64,000 nucleotides of DNA from an uncultured Bacteroidota bacterium (GCA_903893815.1 CAITNS010000043.1:1-64000); one strand, 5' to 3'. Shown: positions 52,309 to 62,126, numbered from the stretch's first letter. Made by a program: numbers and translations. Notes: generated from the sequence alone by a model not told the origin.

Positions 52309-53572
52309 AATTTTCTCTTAATAATTGTTCAATAGGTTTTTCTCCTTCTAAAACAACATAGTCTTTGAGTTTTAATAGAAAATTCCAATCGGAACAAGCG
52401 TTTATTTTATTATGAATTTTTGTGTAAACTAAACCTCGAAAGTAATACGAATTGGCAATAGTTGAATCAATAGCAATTGATTTATCAAAATCCTTGATGC
52501 TATTTTTATAGTCACCTAATCTGTAATAAATACATCCTCTGGTGTCTGTTGCATTTCCGTTTTTTTTATCAATTAAAACAGCTTGGTTAGCATAAATTAG
52601 CCCTTCTTTATAATTTTTCATTAAAAAGCAACACCAACCTGCTTGGTTATAATATGTTGATGATTTTGGATTAAGTTTAATGCATACTTTATATGATTGC
52701 TGAGCATTGAAATAATTTTTATTTTCCATTTCAGCATTTCCTAACATGTAATATAATTTGTGATTTTTCGGAAAATACTTTTTACTTGTTTTGAAATCTT
52801 TTATAGCCATGCCATACTGTTTAGAATTATAGTATGCTTGAGCTCTAAAATATACTGCAAAGTAAAGGGAACTATCTTTTAAAAGCATTTTATTATAGGC
52901 ATTTATTTCTGTTTTATAGTCTTCCTCTACATCACATATTTGGGCAAATAGATATAGTAGATTAGTGCCAGTAGAATCAAAAGATAGTGCTTTATTGTAA
53001 AATAATTTTGAGCTTTCTATACTATCAAGATTTATATAATTAAATCCTAGTAAAGTATATATATCAACTTTGTCTTCTATTTCTATATTATATTCTCCTT
53101 TATATTTTAAAAGAAATTTTAAATTTTCAATTGATTCTTTATATTTATTAAGTTTAAATAAAACTTCTGCTTTAAGTTTATTTGCCTTAATATCATCAAA
53201 ATAATATTCTAAATAATTGTCGTAATCTTTTAATGCGTCTTCCCATTTTTCCAAAAGAAAATTACAATCTGCTCTCATTTTAAGCACAAATGTTTTATTT
53301 GCTATACTATTGTCTAGTAAGAGGGATTTACCGCAATCACTGATAGCTTTTTCAAATGATTTTGTGTAATAATAACAATATGCTCTTCGTGTATAATATT
53401 GTGCTTCTTTTGGTTCAGAAATAATGAGTTTGTTATATAGAGCTAAAGCTTTTGTGTAATTATTATTATTGAACGCGATATAAGCCTGTTCCTCTATTGC
53501 ATTAGATGTTTGGCTATGTATGTTACTACTTAATGTGAAAAATATTACTAAAAAGTGTAAAAGATGTTTCAT
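52301..53572 (-). CDS. Secreted TPR-repeat protein
   Basis: 423 aa from the ATG at 53570-53572, chosen because it opens the signal peptide MKHLLHFLVIFFTLSSNIHSQ. The mature part has about ten tetratricopeptide repeats (for example YIAFNNNNYTKALALYNKLII, RAYCYYYTKSFEKAISDCGK and RGCIYYRLGDYKNSIKDFDK). It probably is a periplasmic scaffold; TPR proteins commonly mediate protein-protein contacts. The last codons overlap the start of the reductase-like gene. Upstream lies a -7 box about 15 nt before the start. Confidence 0.9.
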   Translation of the reverse strand: MKHLLHFLVIFFTLSSNIHSQTSNAIEEQAYIAFNNNNYTKALALYNKLIISEPKEAQYYTRRAYCYYYTKSFEKAISDCGKSLLLDNSIANKTFVLKMRADCNFLLEKWEDALKDYDNYLEYYFDDIKANKLKAEVLFKLNKYKESIENLKFLLKYKGEYNIEIEDKVDIYTLLGFNYINLDSIESSKLFYNKALSFDSTGTNLLYLFAQICDVEEDYKTEINAYNKMLLKDSSLYFAVYFRAQAYYNSKQYGMAIKDFKTSKKYFPKNHKLYYMLGNAEMENKNYFNAQQSYKVCIKLNPKSSTYYNQAGWCCFLMKNYKEGLIYANQAVLIDKKNGNATDTRGCIYYRLGDYKNSIKDFDKSIAIDSTIANSYYFRGLVYTKIHNKINACSDWNFLLKLKDYVVLEGEKPIEQLLRENCE

Positions 53573-53586
53573 AAAATTATCAGAAA

Positions 53587-53594
53587 CAAATATA
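53587..53594 (-). promoter_or_regulatory. -7 box of the TPR gene
   Basis: TATATTTG on the minus strand, 14 nt before the ATG at 53572; matches TAnnTTTG. Confidence 0.5.
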
Positions 53595-53610
53595 AGCCAT
53601 AGCAAACAAA

Positions 53611-53636
53611 AAAGGCCGTCTTTTCAGACAGCCTTT
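53611..53636 (-). terminator. Rho-independent terminator of the tRNA-His gene
   Basis: Inverted repeat AAAGGC-C-GTCT (53611-53621) and AGAC-A-GCCTTT (53626-53636) with a 4-nt loop and one mismatch. Read on the minus strand it ends in a T-rich tail. It lies directly downstream of the tRNA. Confidence 0.75.
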
Positions 53637-53642
53637 AAGAAG

Positions 53643-53717
53643 GGTAAATGAAGGGGCTCGAACCCTCGACCCTCGGTACCACAAACCGATGCTCTAACCA
53701 ACTGAGCTACATCTACC
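53643..53717 (-). tRNA. tRNA-His (anticodon GTG)
   Basis: 75 nt on the minus strand. Acceptor stem GTAGATG with CATTTAC, preceded by G-1 (53717) opposite C73 (53643), the identity pair of histidine tRNAs. D arm GCTC/GAGC, anticodon stem TCGGT/ACCGA with loop TTGTGGT (anticodon GTG), T arm GAGGG/CCCTT with loop TTCGAGC. The 3' CCA is not encoded. Confidence 0.95.
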
Positions 53718-53728
53718 ATTTTGGGCTA

Positions 53729-53736
53729 CAAATGTA
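53729..53736 (-). promoter_or_regulatory. -7 box of the tRNA-His gene
   Basis: TACATTTG on the minus strand, 11 nt before the tRNA 5' end; matches TAnnTTTG and leaves a short 5' leader for RNase P. Confidence 0.5.
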
Positions 53737-53775
53737 ATGTTTTTTTTGTTTTTACTAAAATTTATGAGTAAAAAT

Positions 53776-55347
53776 TTATTTTACTGCATCTTTGCTATAA
53801 TTCACCATATAATGCAAACCCACAGACTCCTTGCGGCGCATAGCGTGTTTGATGATTAAATAGCCAATACAAATCAAATTACGCAATTCGCCCAATTTTT
53901 GAGTAACCGTTGTTTTTTCGTAAAGCGCTTCATTTTCTTTATATAAAATCTCCAAACGATCAAAGGCACGTTTTAAACGCAATTCGGAGCGAACAATACC
54001 TACATAATTACTCATAATTTGCTGTACTTCGCGTTGCGACTGGGTAATTAATACCATTTCCTCGGCATGTTCTGTTCCTTCGGCATCCCAGTTGGGAATG
54101 TTTTCGGTAAATGAAATGCTTGGTAAATTTTCGGAAGTCAATTTAGCAGCTCTATGCGCAAATACGACTGCTTCTAGTAATGAATTACTAGCTAAGCGGT
54201 TTGCGCCATGAAGGCCGGTGCAAGCACATTCGCCCACGGCAAATAAATTACCTATGGTAGATTGCCCGTTATTATCAACCAAAATGCCACCACATAAATA
54301 GTGCATGGCAGGCACCACAGGAATTAAATTTACAAAAGGGTCAATATCCAAATCCATACATTTATTGTAAATGTTAGGGAAATGCTCAATAAATGCTTTT
54401 CTATCTAAATGCCGACAATCTAAATACACAAAATCTTCACCTCGGGTTTTTAGTTCATTGTCTATGGCGCGAGCAACAATATCACGAGGCGCCAAGGATA
54501 AACGCTCATCATATTTTTGCATAAACTCTTTACCATCTATGGTTTTTAACACGGCACCAAATCCACGGATGGCCTCTGTAATTAAAAAACTCGGATACTC
54601 TCCTGGATTGTATAAAGAGGTTGGGTGAAACTGTACAAACTCCATATCCTTTACTCTTCCTTTGGCCCTGTATACCATAGCAATGCCATCGCCAGTAGCA
54701 ATAGTTGGGTTGGTGGTGGTACCATATACATGACCTGCGCCACCAGTTGCCATTAAGGTAATTTTTGAAAGAACGGTTTCTATTTTTTGAGTTTTAGTAT
54801 TTAAAATATAAGCACCAAAACATTTAATATCTTTTGAGTGAGAGGTGACAACTTCTCCTAAATGATGCTGAGTAATCACGTCAATAGCATAATGATGATC
54901 GAGTACGGTAATGTTTTTATGTTTACGAATTTGCGCAATTAAAGCACGTTCAATTTCATAACCCGTAATGTCTTTATAATGTAAAATGCGGTGTTCAGAG
55001 TGACCACCTTCTTTAGCTAAATCGTAAGTACCTTCTTTATTTTTATCAAAATTAGCACCTAGTTCAATTAATTCGCGTACTCGTTCCGTGCCTTCTGTTA
55101 CTACTACCCTTACTGCTTCTTCATCACATAATCCTGCGCCTGCAATTAAGGTGTCTTGTATATGTTTTTCAATCGTGTCCTTATCATGCCACACAGCTGC
55201 AATGCCGCCTTGTGCATATTTAGTATTCGATTCGTCTTCGTTACTTTTAGTCACAATAAAAACAGAATTATTTTCTGCAACTTTAAGCGCATAACTCAAA
55301 CCAGCAATACCGCTACCAATAATTAAAACATCTACTTTTTGTTGCAT
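53776..55347 (-). CDS. nadB: L-aspartate oxidase NadB
   Basis: 523 aa. FAD-binding VLIIGSGIAGLSYALKVAEN at the N-terminus; family blocks TKYAQGGIAAVWHDKDTIEKHIQDTLIAGAGLCDEEAV, FVQFHPTSLYNPGE, and GANRLASNSLLEAVVFAHRAA are all present. It oxidises aspartate to iminoaspartate in the first step of NAD synthesis, using fumarate or oxygen. NadA and NadC are not in the window. It follows ribE with a 3-nt gap, suggesting cotranscription. Confidence 0.97.
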   Translation of the reverse strand: MQQKVDVLIIGSGIAGLSYALKVAENNSVFIVTKSNEDESNTKYAQGGIAAVWHDKDTIEKHIQDTLIAGAGLCDEEAVRVVVTEGTERVRELIELGANFDKNKEGTYDLAKEGGHSEHRILHYKDITGYEIERALIAQIRKHKNITVLDHHYAIDVITQHHLGEVVTSHSKDIKCFGAYILNTKTQKIETVLSKITLMATGGAGHVYGTTTNPTIATGDGIAMVYRAKGRVKDMEFVQFHPTSLYNPGEYPSFLITEAIRGFGAVLKTIDGKEFMQKYDERLSLAPRDIVARAIDNELKTRGEDFVYLDCRHLDRKAFIEHFPNIYNKCMDLDIDPFVNLIPVVPAMHYLCGGILVDNNGQSTIGNLFAVGECACTGLHGANRLASNSLLEAVVFAHRAAKLTSENLPSISFTENIPNWDAEGTEHAEEMVLITQSQREVQQIMSNYVGIVRSELRLKRAFDRLEILYKENEALYEKTTVTQKLGELRNLICIGYLIIKHAMRRKESVGLHYMVNYSKDAVK

Positions 55348-55350
55348 GAT

Positions 55351-55935
55351 TTATTTTTTAAGTAAGCGAGCCACATACTTCCCAACAATATCAAACTCTA
55401 GGTTAACAACATCGTTTACTTTTAAATGTTTAAAAACGGTGTTTTCAAATGTATAAGGAATAATGCAAACAGAGAAAGCATCGTCTTTTGAATCAACTAC
55501 CGTTAAGCTTGTTCCGTTAATAGTGATACTTCCTTTTTCTACTGTGACGTTTCCTAATTTATTATTGTATTCGATGGTGTAAGTCCAACTGCCTTTATTA
55601 TCAATTATAGAAGTTACAATTCCTGTTTGATCGACATGGCCTTGCACAATATGTCCATCAAATCTTCCATTAGCAGGCATGCAGCGCTCTAAGTTAACTT
55701 CATCTCCCACTTTCAAATTCCCTAAATTGGTTTTTTGTAAAGTTTCATCAATAGCGGTAACTGTATATTGATGCCCGTTAATTTTTACAACAGTTAAGCA
55801 CACACCATTATGAGCTACGCTTTGATCTATTTTTAATTCGTGAGTAAAAGCACAACTAAAAGTAAAATGCACATTAGTATTTTCTTTTTCAATAGCTTCT
55901 ACTTTCGAAAGTCCTTCTATAATTCCTGTAAACAT
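55351..55935 (-). CDS. ribE: Riboflavin synthase alpha subunit
   Basis: 194 aa with two lumazine-binding repeats: N-terminal MFTGIIEGLSKVEAIEKE with VAHNGVCLTVVKIN, and C-terminal GRFDGHIVQGHVDQTG with GSITINGTSLTVVD. It dismutates two 6,7-dimethyl-8-ribityllumazine molecules to riboflavin. Length fits the family (about 200 aa). The -7 box touches the start and no leader long enough for an FMN riboswitch exists. Downstream lies nadB, another cofactor gene that makes a flavoenzyme. Confidence 0.97.
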   Translation of the reverse strand: MFTGIIEGLSKVEAIEKENTNVHFTFSCAFTHELKIDQSVAHNGVCLTVVKINGHQYTVTAIDETLQKTNLGNLKVGDEVNLERCMPANGRFDGHIVQGHVDQTGIVTSIIDNKGSWTYTIEYNNKLGNVTVEKGSITINGTSLTVVDSKDDAFSVCIIPYTFENTVFKHLKVNDVVNLEFDIVGKYVARLLKK

Positions 55936-55939
55936 GATA

Positions 55940-55947
55940 CAAATATA
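55940..55947 (-). promoter_or_regulatory. -7 box directly before ribE
   Basis: TATATTTG on the minus strand with only four bases (TATC) before the ATG at 55935. It predicts a leaderless ribE-nadB mRNA. Confidence 0.6.
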
Positions 55948-55952
55948 CTAAA

Positions 55953-58900
55953 TTAAAAAAACGCCCTTACTTGAGCGCCGCCAATATTTATAATTTTACT
56001 ATTGGGCGATTTTCTCCCGTTGTAATTAATACTAATTTGTATGTTGTTGGTTAAGTTACGTTGGTAGCTTAATTCCCATGTGTAGTTATAACCTGTTTTT
56101 AGAGCGTTCAACATTTCGTAGGCTACAGGCGTATTTTCAGGGGCATTATATGATATGTTAATGAAGTTAGCTTTACCAGTGATACTTCCTTTTTCTACCT
56201 GATTAAATTTAAATTCTAAACCAAAATCGTTGAGCTCAGCTTTTTCAGCATTACCAATCGTCATGGCTTCTGTTCTATTAATAATATTTTGTTTTTTGTT
56301 GTGTTTATAAAGTACGCTAATTCTAAAGGCAGTATTAGGTTGATAGCTTAATTTTTGTTCAAAGTCATAAGACTCTAGCTTATAATTTCGAGTACTAAAA
56401 AATTCAGATACCGTTGATTTAATGCCATACAAATTAGTGCTATTTAAACTCCAAGCCTTGGTTACATTCCATCTCCAACGCCATTCATGTGTCGTATTTT
56501 CTCTTGTTTCAAAGCCATTGGTTAATAGCTGTTTGCTTAAATTACTTTGATAGGTGTAATCTGTGCCAAATACAGCAGCACTTTGATTAAAAAATAAACT
56601 TTGTCGTAACGAAGAATTTAATGCGGTTAGTAAAGAGTCGTCTAAACGAATATCCGTAGGGTTAAACGTAAATAATTTTCCGTTATCGTACGATTTTTTA
56701 TCAACTCGATAAACAGATTGCGTAGCAAAACGACTTATAAATTTAAGCGCTTTGCCAGAACTATCTTTTAAAAAAACAGCGGGGCGAAGGTTTAATGAAA
56801 AACTAAATTGATCGTGTAACACTTTTACATACTGATTGGTGGGCGTATACACTTTAATATACAATGCTTGATCGGAAAATTGCGCAATTTCAAATTCATT
56901 TAATTCGGCTATGCCGTTATCGTTATAATCTTTCCAAGTATACGTTCCTTGCCCTGCAGCTACTAACAAATAGTAGTATTCTTTTTTATTTTCTAAACCA
57001 TAGCCAGTTTCGTAAAACATGCTCGACGTGATAAAACCTTTTATTAATCGTGGCGAATATTCTATTCTGCTTAATAAGGTATTATCAGGCTTAATCGTCA
57101 TGGAGTCTCTTTTTAATTTCAATTCACGGTATGTAAATACGACTGAAAATGGATGATTACGAATGCTATTAATATTTGCCGAGAAACCCGTGTTTTGTGC
57201 ATAAGTAGAGTCTTTTAATATGGAATTGTAGGCTTGCTTATCTCTTCGCTCTCGATAAAATAATTTGTATAAATTCCCGCTAGTATCTTTATTAGTGATG
57301 TTTCCTTCCCATTCCCAAAATTGGTAACTGCGAGATAATAAACTATCTGAAGTGTTTTTTCTAAACCTATTTTGTTCAAACTCATCCAAAAAATTTACTC
57401 TCAATTTCCAAAACGATTGAGAGAAAGCTGTTTTGTGTCGATAAAAATTACTGAGTTGAGAGTTGTAATTACTAGTTAAATAAGAACCGTTGTAGGTTAT
57501 ATTACTTGTTTTGGTATTAAATAAACCTTGTACGCTGTGCTTTAATCCATCATAAAAAACGCCTTCTTTAAAGAAGTTAACACCGTATAATAATTTTAAT
57601 TTATTATTTTTTTGAATTCCTACTTGAGCAAAACCTACATGCTGGTCGGTATTGATGGGTGCATTAATTGGCCGATTCCAGTCGCGCTCAAATTCAATAG
57701 CTCGGTAGCGTTCTATAGGATTAAAATTTTGTTGTACATATTCGTATCCTATATTATAAACTGCATTTAGAGATTGTTTACTGACTGTATCTTGTTTTAT
57801 AACGCTTTGATTATTGCTGTTTACCTTTAGTCCATATCCGTCATCGTTTTGAGAATTGAATTTACTAAAGGTGTTAATGTCATTTTTGGTATACACACCT
57901 TCTACGTCTAAATTATGATTTTTATTAAATTCATAATTGGCACCGGCTGTAAACATTTGTTTTTTCTTAGGAGTAACTAAAGGAATTACTGGCTCATAAT
58001 TTCCTTGTAAAACACCGCCTACTGGCGCTACCCATTTATACACTTTTCCGTTAGCTGTGGTTGATACTTGAACATAGTATCCATTATTTTCGCCTACGTA
58101 GCTATACTTTACGGTGTATTTAGCGCTATCAGGATTTGTTGAGTAAACAAAAATGCCCGGGTATAATAATGCAGAAACAATGGTGTCTTTTTTCCAATAA
58201 AACACATCGGTAGTGTTAAATGTTGCTAGGTTAGCTCCGCTCGTTACGGCTTTGCTCAAAGTGTCACCAATATTAAACATGGTAAGTTTTTGCGGTTCGG
58301 TTAAGGTTTGTTGCAGGGTTTTGTTTTTGTTATCTTGCTCACCAAAAAAGTTAAGTCGCACTTTTAATTTCTTTGCTTCTATTTCTTCACTAAAAAAATA
58401 TAATGAACGCGCGTAGTTTCTTTCGGCATATTGAAACTCTGCAATGATACGTTTGTCTTTGGTAATAATTTGTTTGGCAGTAAAGGTTAATTCAGAAGTA
58501 TTATAATCAATGATGTAATCATTCTCTTGTCCACGTTGAAGTAATTTTCCATCAATATATATTCGTTCAGTACCTGAAAGCACAATGATAAACTGCTCAT
58601 TGTTATCGCCACGTAATCTGTAAGGTCCTTGATTGTTTTCTGTTCCTTGAATTACATTTCTTGCAAATTTTCCTCTACTAACAGCGCCACTCAATTGTGT
58701 TTTAAAAACCACTTGTTGTTTGTTAATCGTGTCGTAATAATTATTAGAAAAATAAGCGCCTTGCGAACGTTTATAAAAGTTCATGAAATAACTAGTGGGA
58801 CGTTGTAATTGAAAATCTCCAACAATGAGCTTCGAATTTTTATTGGATAATTGCACAAACACTTTATCAAACTCTTGCAACTGAGCCGTTGTTCCATCTG

Positions 58901-59459
58901 CTTGAAAAGGAATATTATCATCCGTGGCAGCTAATAATAAATCTACTTCTTGTGTTAATTTTCCACTTACTTGCAAGTTCAAACTCGAGTTAACCACTAC
59001 ATCTTGGTTGTTGCCAAAACTAATACCACGACTAATACTTCCGTTTTTATTTAATCCGTCAGATACAAACGATTCGCTTGCCGGAGCTGAACCTGCAAAA
59101 GCTAAAGTAAGCGGGTTTTGTGGTAGCGATAAATCTTTCGTGAGTTTTGATGTGCTTTGGTGATAGTATGATTTCTCAAAATTATAGGGAAATGTTTTAT
59201 AGCTTACCAATAGTGGGTCGCTAGGTTTTACTTTAAATATGATGGCTTTTAAAGGATAGTTAATGCGATAAGTAGAAGAATCTAATGTGTTATTTTTTGT
59301 AGAAAGATTTAATGTACCAGGAATTAAACTTAAACTATCTAAAAAAAGAGTATCAGATTTGACGAAAAAATATTTTTGTTTTAGGTTCGTTTGAGATTGG
59401 GCGGATATAAAACATCCACACAAAAACGTAACTATAAAAATAAATCTAAAACTCACCAT
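55953..59459 (-). CDS. Large outer-membrane beta-barrel protein of unknown function
   Basis: 1168 aa with a signal peptide (about 1-22, FLCGCFISAQSQ). After an N-terminal soluble part (about 25-150) comes the conserved region GSISRGISFGNNQDVVVNSSLNLQVSGKLT (about 140-169), then GPYRLRG at 278-284 and a TERIYIDGKLLQRGQENDYIIDY block. The C-terminal 600 residues alternate polar and aromatic residues (many Y and F) as in a large beta-barrel and end in FF. Similar proteins are frequent in Bacteroidota as uncharacterised outer-membrane proteins, and a role in export is possible. It sits 17 nt upstream of ribE but that gene has its own promoter. Confidence 0.8.
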   Translation of the reverse strand: MVSFRFIFIVTFLCGCFISAQSQTNLKQKYFFVKSDTLFLDSLSLIPGTLNLSTKNNTLDSSTYRINYPLKAIIFKVKPSDPLLVSYKTFPYNFEKSYYHQSTSKLTKDLSLPQNPLTLAFAGSAPASESFVSDGLNKNGSISRGISFGNNQDVVVNSSLNLQVSGKLTQEVDLLLAATDDNIPFQADGTTAQLQEFDKVFVQLSNKNSKLIVGDFQLQRPTSYFMNFYKRSQGAYFSNNYYDTINKQQVVFKTQLSGAVSRGKFARNVIQGTENNQGPYRLRGDNNEQFIIVLSGTERIYIDGKLLQRGQENDYIIDYNTSELTFTAKQIITKDKRIIAEFQYAERNYARSLYFFSEEIEAKKLKVRLNFFGEQDNKNKTLQQTLTEPQKLTMFNIGDTLSKAVTSGANLATFNTTDVFYWKKDTIVSALLYPGIFVYSTNPDSAKYTVKYSYVGENNGYYVQVSTTANGKVYKWVAPVGGVLQGNYEPVIPLVTPKKKQMFTAGANYEFNKNHNLDVEGVYTKNDINTFSKFNSQNDDGYGLKVNSNNQSVIKQDTVSKQSLNAVYNIGYEYVQQNFNPIERYRAIEFERDWNRPINAPINTDQHVGFAQVGIQKNNKLKLLYGVNFFKEGVFYDGLKHSVQGLFNTKTSNITYNGSYLTSNYNSQLSNFYRHKTAFSQSFWKLRVNFLDEFEQNRFRKNTSDSLLSRSYQFWEWEGNITNKDTSGNLYKLFYRERRDKQAYNSILKDSTYAQNTGFSANINSIRNHPFSVVFTYRELKLKRDSMTIKPDNTLLSRIEYSPRLIKGFITSSMFYETGYGLENKKEYYYLLVAAGQGTYTWKDYNDNGIAELNEFEIAQFSDQALYIKVYTPTNQYVKVLHDQFSFSLNLRPAVFLKDSSGKALKFISRFATQSVYRVDKKSYDNGKLFTFNPTDIRLDDSLLTALNSSLRQSLFFNQSAAVFGTDYTYQSNLSKQLLTNGFETRENTTHEWRWRWNVTKAWSLNSTNLYGIKSTVSEFFSTRNYKLESYDFEQKLSYQPNTAFRISVLYKHNKKQNIINRTEAMTIGNAEKAELNDFGLEFKFNQVEKGSITGKANFINISYNAPENTPVAYEMLNALKTGYNYTWELSYQRNLTNNIQISINYNGRKSPNSKIINIGGAQVRAFF

Positions 59460-59516
59460 GCTTATAACGGTTTATAAATATAGAAATTGTATTTTTATCC
59501 TTTAAATTGATTTTAA

Positions 59517-60281
59517 ATGAAGATAATTACATACAATGTAAATGGCATTCGTGCCGCAATGAATAAAGATTTAGTTGGCTGGTTAAAAGCTGCAAATCCA
59601 GATGTATTATGTTTACAAGAAACAAAAGCCACATCCGATCAAGTGGATGTTAAGGCATTTGAAGCCTTAGGCTATCATTTATATTGGTATTCTGCTCAAA
59701 AAAAGGGCTATAGTGGCGTGGCCATTTTCTCTAAAATCAAACCAAAACATGTTGAATATGGTTGTGGAATTGAAAAATACGATTTTGAAGGCCGAATTAT
59801 TAGATTAGATTTTGATACTTGTTCAGTGATGAGTGTTTACCACCCAAGCGGAAGTAGTGGCGATGATAGACAAGCGTTTAAAATGCAATGGCTCACTGAT
59901 TTTCAGAATTACATTGATGATTTAAAGAAAAAGCTACCAAATTTAATTTTATGCGGAGATTACAACATCTGCCATAAGCCAATTGATATCCATAACCCTA
60001 AATCAAATGCTAACACCTCAGGGTTTTTGCCTGAGGAAAGGGAGTGGATGGAGCAGTTTATTCAATCAGGCTTTATAGACTCTTTTAGGCACTTTAACCA
60101 AGAACCCCATCAATACAGTTGGTGGAGTTACAGAGCAGGGTCGAGAGGCAAAAACTTGGGTTGGCGAATTGATTATAATTTAGTGGCTAATCACCTAGAA
60201 AAACAACTCAAACGAGCAGTGATACTGCCAGATGCGGTGCATAGTGACCACTGCCCAGTTCTTCTAGAAATCGAATTTTAA
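59517..60281 (+). CDS. xth: Exodeoxyribonuclease III
   Basis: 254 aa, cytosolic. Endonuclease/exonuclease/phosphatase fold: KIITYNVNGIRAA (N7 metal region), LCLQETKA (metal-binding Glu), SVYHPSG (YxPsG catalytic Tyr region), LCGDYNICHKPIDIHNP (catalytic D and N), RIDYNLVA and the terminal HSDHCPV (catalytic D-H). It removes 3' nucleotides and cleaves at abasic sites. Divergent from the outer-membrane protein gene with a 57-bp gap. Confidence 0.96.
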   Translation: MKIITYNVNGIRAAMNKDLVGWLKAANPDVLCLQETKATSDQVDVKAFEALGYHLYWYSAQKKGYSGVAIFSKIKPKHVEYGCGIEKYDFEGRIIRLDFDTCSVMSVYHPSGSSGDDRQAFKMQWLTDFQNYIDDLKKKLPNLILCGDYNICHKPIDIHNPKSNANTSGFLPEEREWMEQFIQSGFIDSFRHFNQEPHQYSWWSYRAGSRGKNLGWRIDYNLVANHLEKQLKRAVILPDAVHSDHCPVLLEIEF

Positions 60282-60321
60282 GAAATTGATCTAATTTTTT
60301 AGTTTTTTTAGTTTTTTAGAT

Positions 60322-60329
60322 TATATTTG
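60322..60329 (+). promoter_or_regulatory. -7 box of the peptide-binding lipoprotein gene
   Basis: TATATTTG on the plus strand, 27 nt before the ATG at 60357; matches TAnnTTTG. Since it overlaps the in-frame TTG at 60327, it supports the ATG as the start. Confidence 0.5.
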
Positions 60330-60356
60330 TCTTACTATAAACTTATATACCTAGGT

Positions 60357-62126
60357 ATGAAAAAAATATTTATTACACTAGCATCAGGCTTATTCGTATT
60401 AGGATTAGCTTTTTGCAGCTCATGTTCAGACGAAAACAAAGGTAATCACGACGGTGCAGAAGGAAAAGGCGGCGTTTATATGGGCGGAATGATGCGAATG
60501 AACGAGGTTGAGGCTTTTAAAAGTTTAAATCCTATTGCTGTTAATGAAGTTGTGGGTTTCCATATAGGTGGCCAGTTGTTTGAAGGATTAGTAAAGTTTG
60601 ATCAAAATGATTTATCAATAAAACCAGCAATTGCTAGCTCTTGGGAATCAAATGCTAATCAAACAGAATGGACTTTCCATATCCGCCAAGGTGTTAAGTT
60701 TCATGCAGATGCTTGTTTTTCAGATGGTAAAGGAAGAACGGTAACAGCTAATGACATTAAATTGTGTTTTGAAAAATTATGTACTGCTGATCCTAATAAT
60801 GCTCAGTTTGACGTAACGTTTAAAGATAGAGTAGTTGGTGCTAATGAGGCTTTTGCTTCGTCAAAGGCAGGAAAAAACATGCCTGTGTCAGGTATTAAAG
60901 TCATTGACGATACAACTTTAGTTATTTCATTAAAAGATCCATTTGCTGGATTCTTAAACATTTTAGCTATGCCAGGATGCTGGGTATATCCTAAAGAAGC
61001 TATTGATAAATACGGTGTAGATATTCGTATTCACCCAGTAGGAACAGGCCCTTTTTACTTAGAAACAGTAAAAGAAGGCGAAGTTTTAATCATGAAAAAA
61101 AATCAAGATTATTATGGAGTTGATAAAGACGGGAACAAATTACCATACTTAGATGGATTAAAATACACGTTCATTCGTGAGAAAAAAGCAGAGATTTTAG
61201 AGTTTAAATCTGGTAATTTAGATATGGTATATCGTTTACCTGTTGAGATTTTCCATGAGATTATGGGAGATTTAGAAAATGCTAAAGATCGTAAAACAGA
61301 TTTCCAAATCTTAAATTCAACAGCTTTCAACACCAATTACCTTGGATTTAACAATACAAGTGCGGTGTTTAACAAAAGAGAAGTTCGTTTAGCATTTAAC
61401 TTTGCTATCGACAGAAAAAAAATTGCGGATTTCACAATTCAAGGTGAAGGTAATTCAGCTGATTATGGTATTGTGCCTTATGTTGAAGCATTTGAAAAAG
61501 ATGGATATGATTTTAAAGGCTTAAAAGGATATACCTTAGATGTTGCTAAGGCAAAAGAATACTTGAAACAAGCTGGTTACCCAGATGGCAAAGGATTCCC
61601 TAAAGTAACATTGCAAATTAACAGTGGCGGTGGAGATAGAAATATCTTAGTTGCTGAGGTTGTGCAAAAAATGTTGAAAGAGAACTTAAATGTGGATATC
61701 GAAATTAATACCGTTCCATTTGCTGAGCATATTGAACAAATTTCTGCTGGTAAATCTGATTTCTTCCGTTTTGCTTGGGTTGCTGATTACCCTGATCCAG
61801 AAACATTCTTAACTATTTTTTATGGAAAACATGTTCCAGCTAGTGCCACTGAAAAGTCATTTGTTAACTACACACGATTTAAAAACGCTCGTTTTGATTC
61901 ATTATTTGCAGCTACATTTACTGAGCCTGATAAAGCAAAACGTTATGCAATGTTAGCTAAGGCAGAGCAAGTGTTATTGGACGAGGCGCCATTTATGCCA
62001 ATATTTTATGATCAAAATTTCCGTTTAGAACAATTAAACGTTCGTAATTTTCCTGAAAACGCAATGAATTATATGGATTTATCAGTGGTATATTTAATAC
62101 CGAAAGATAAAATGCCTAAAAAATAA
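60357..62126 (+). CDS. ABC-transporter oligopeptide-binding lipoprotein (SBP family 5)
   Basis: 589 aa from the ATG at 60357, which opens MKKIFITLASGLFVLGLAFCSSCSDENKG; a lipidation Cys lies in FCSSCS. Family 5 substrate-binding signatures follow: the SSWESNANQTEWTFHIRQGVKFH block (about 85-107), HPVGTGPFYLE and VRLAFNFAIDRKKIADF. Members deliver oligopeptides, dipeptides or metals to an ABC transporter; permease and ATPase genes are not in this window. A strong terminator follows. Confidence 0.93.
   Translation: MKKIFITLASGLFVLGLAFCSSCSDENKGNHDGAEGKGGVYMGGMMRMNEVEAFKSLNPIAVNEVVGFHIGGQLFEGLVKFDQNDLSIKPAIASSWESNANQTEWTFHIRQGVKFHADACFSDGKGRTVTANDIKLCFEKLCTADPNNAQFDVTFKDRVVGANEAFASSKAGKNMPVSGIKVIDDTTLVISLKDPFAGFLNILAMPGCWVYPKEAIDKYGVDIRIHPVGTGPFYLETVKEGEVLIMKKNQDYYGVDKDGNKLPYLDGLKYTFIREKKAEILEFKSGNLDMVYRLPVEIFHEIMGDLENAKDRKTDFQILNSTAFNTNYLGFNNTSAVFNKREVRLAFNFAIDRKKIADFTIQGEGNSADYGIVPYVEAFEKDGYDFKGLKGYTLDVAKAKEYLKQAGYPDGKGFPKVTLQINSGGGDRNILVAEVVQKMLKENLNVDIEINTVPFAEHIEQISAGKSDFFRFAWVADYPDPETFLTIFYGKHVPASATEKSFVNYTRFKNARFDSLFAATFTEPDKAKRYAMLAKAEQVLLDEAPFMPIFYDQNFRLEQLNVRNFPENAMNYMDLSVVYLIPKDKMPKK

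Noticed and set aside
55936-55960. FMN riboswitch in front of ribE
   Set aside because: There is no room for one: the upstream gene ends at 55953 and the -7 box ends 4 nt before the ATG.
60294-60319. TTTTTTAG repeated three times, downstream of exonuclease III
   Set aside because: T-rich without a stable hairpin; could aid termination but cannot be supported as a terminator or regulatory site.
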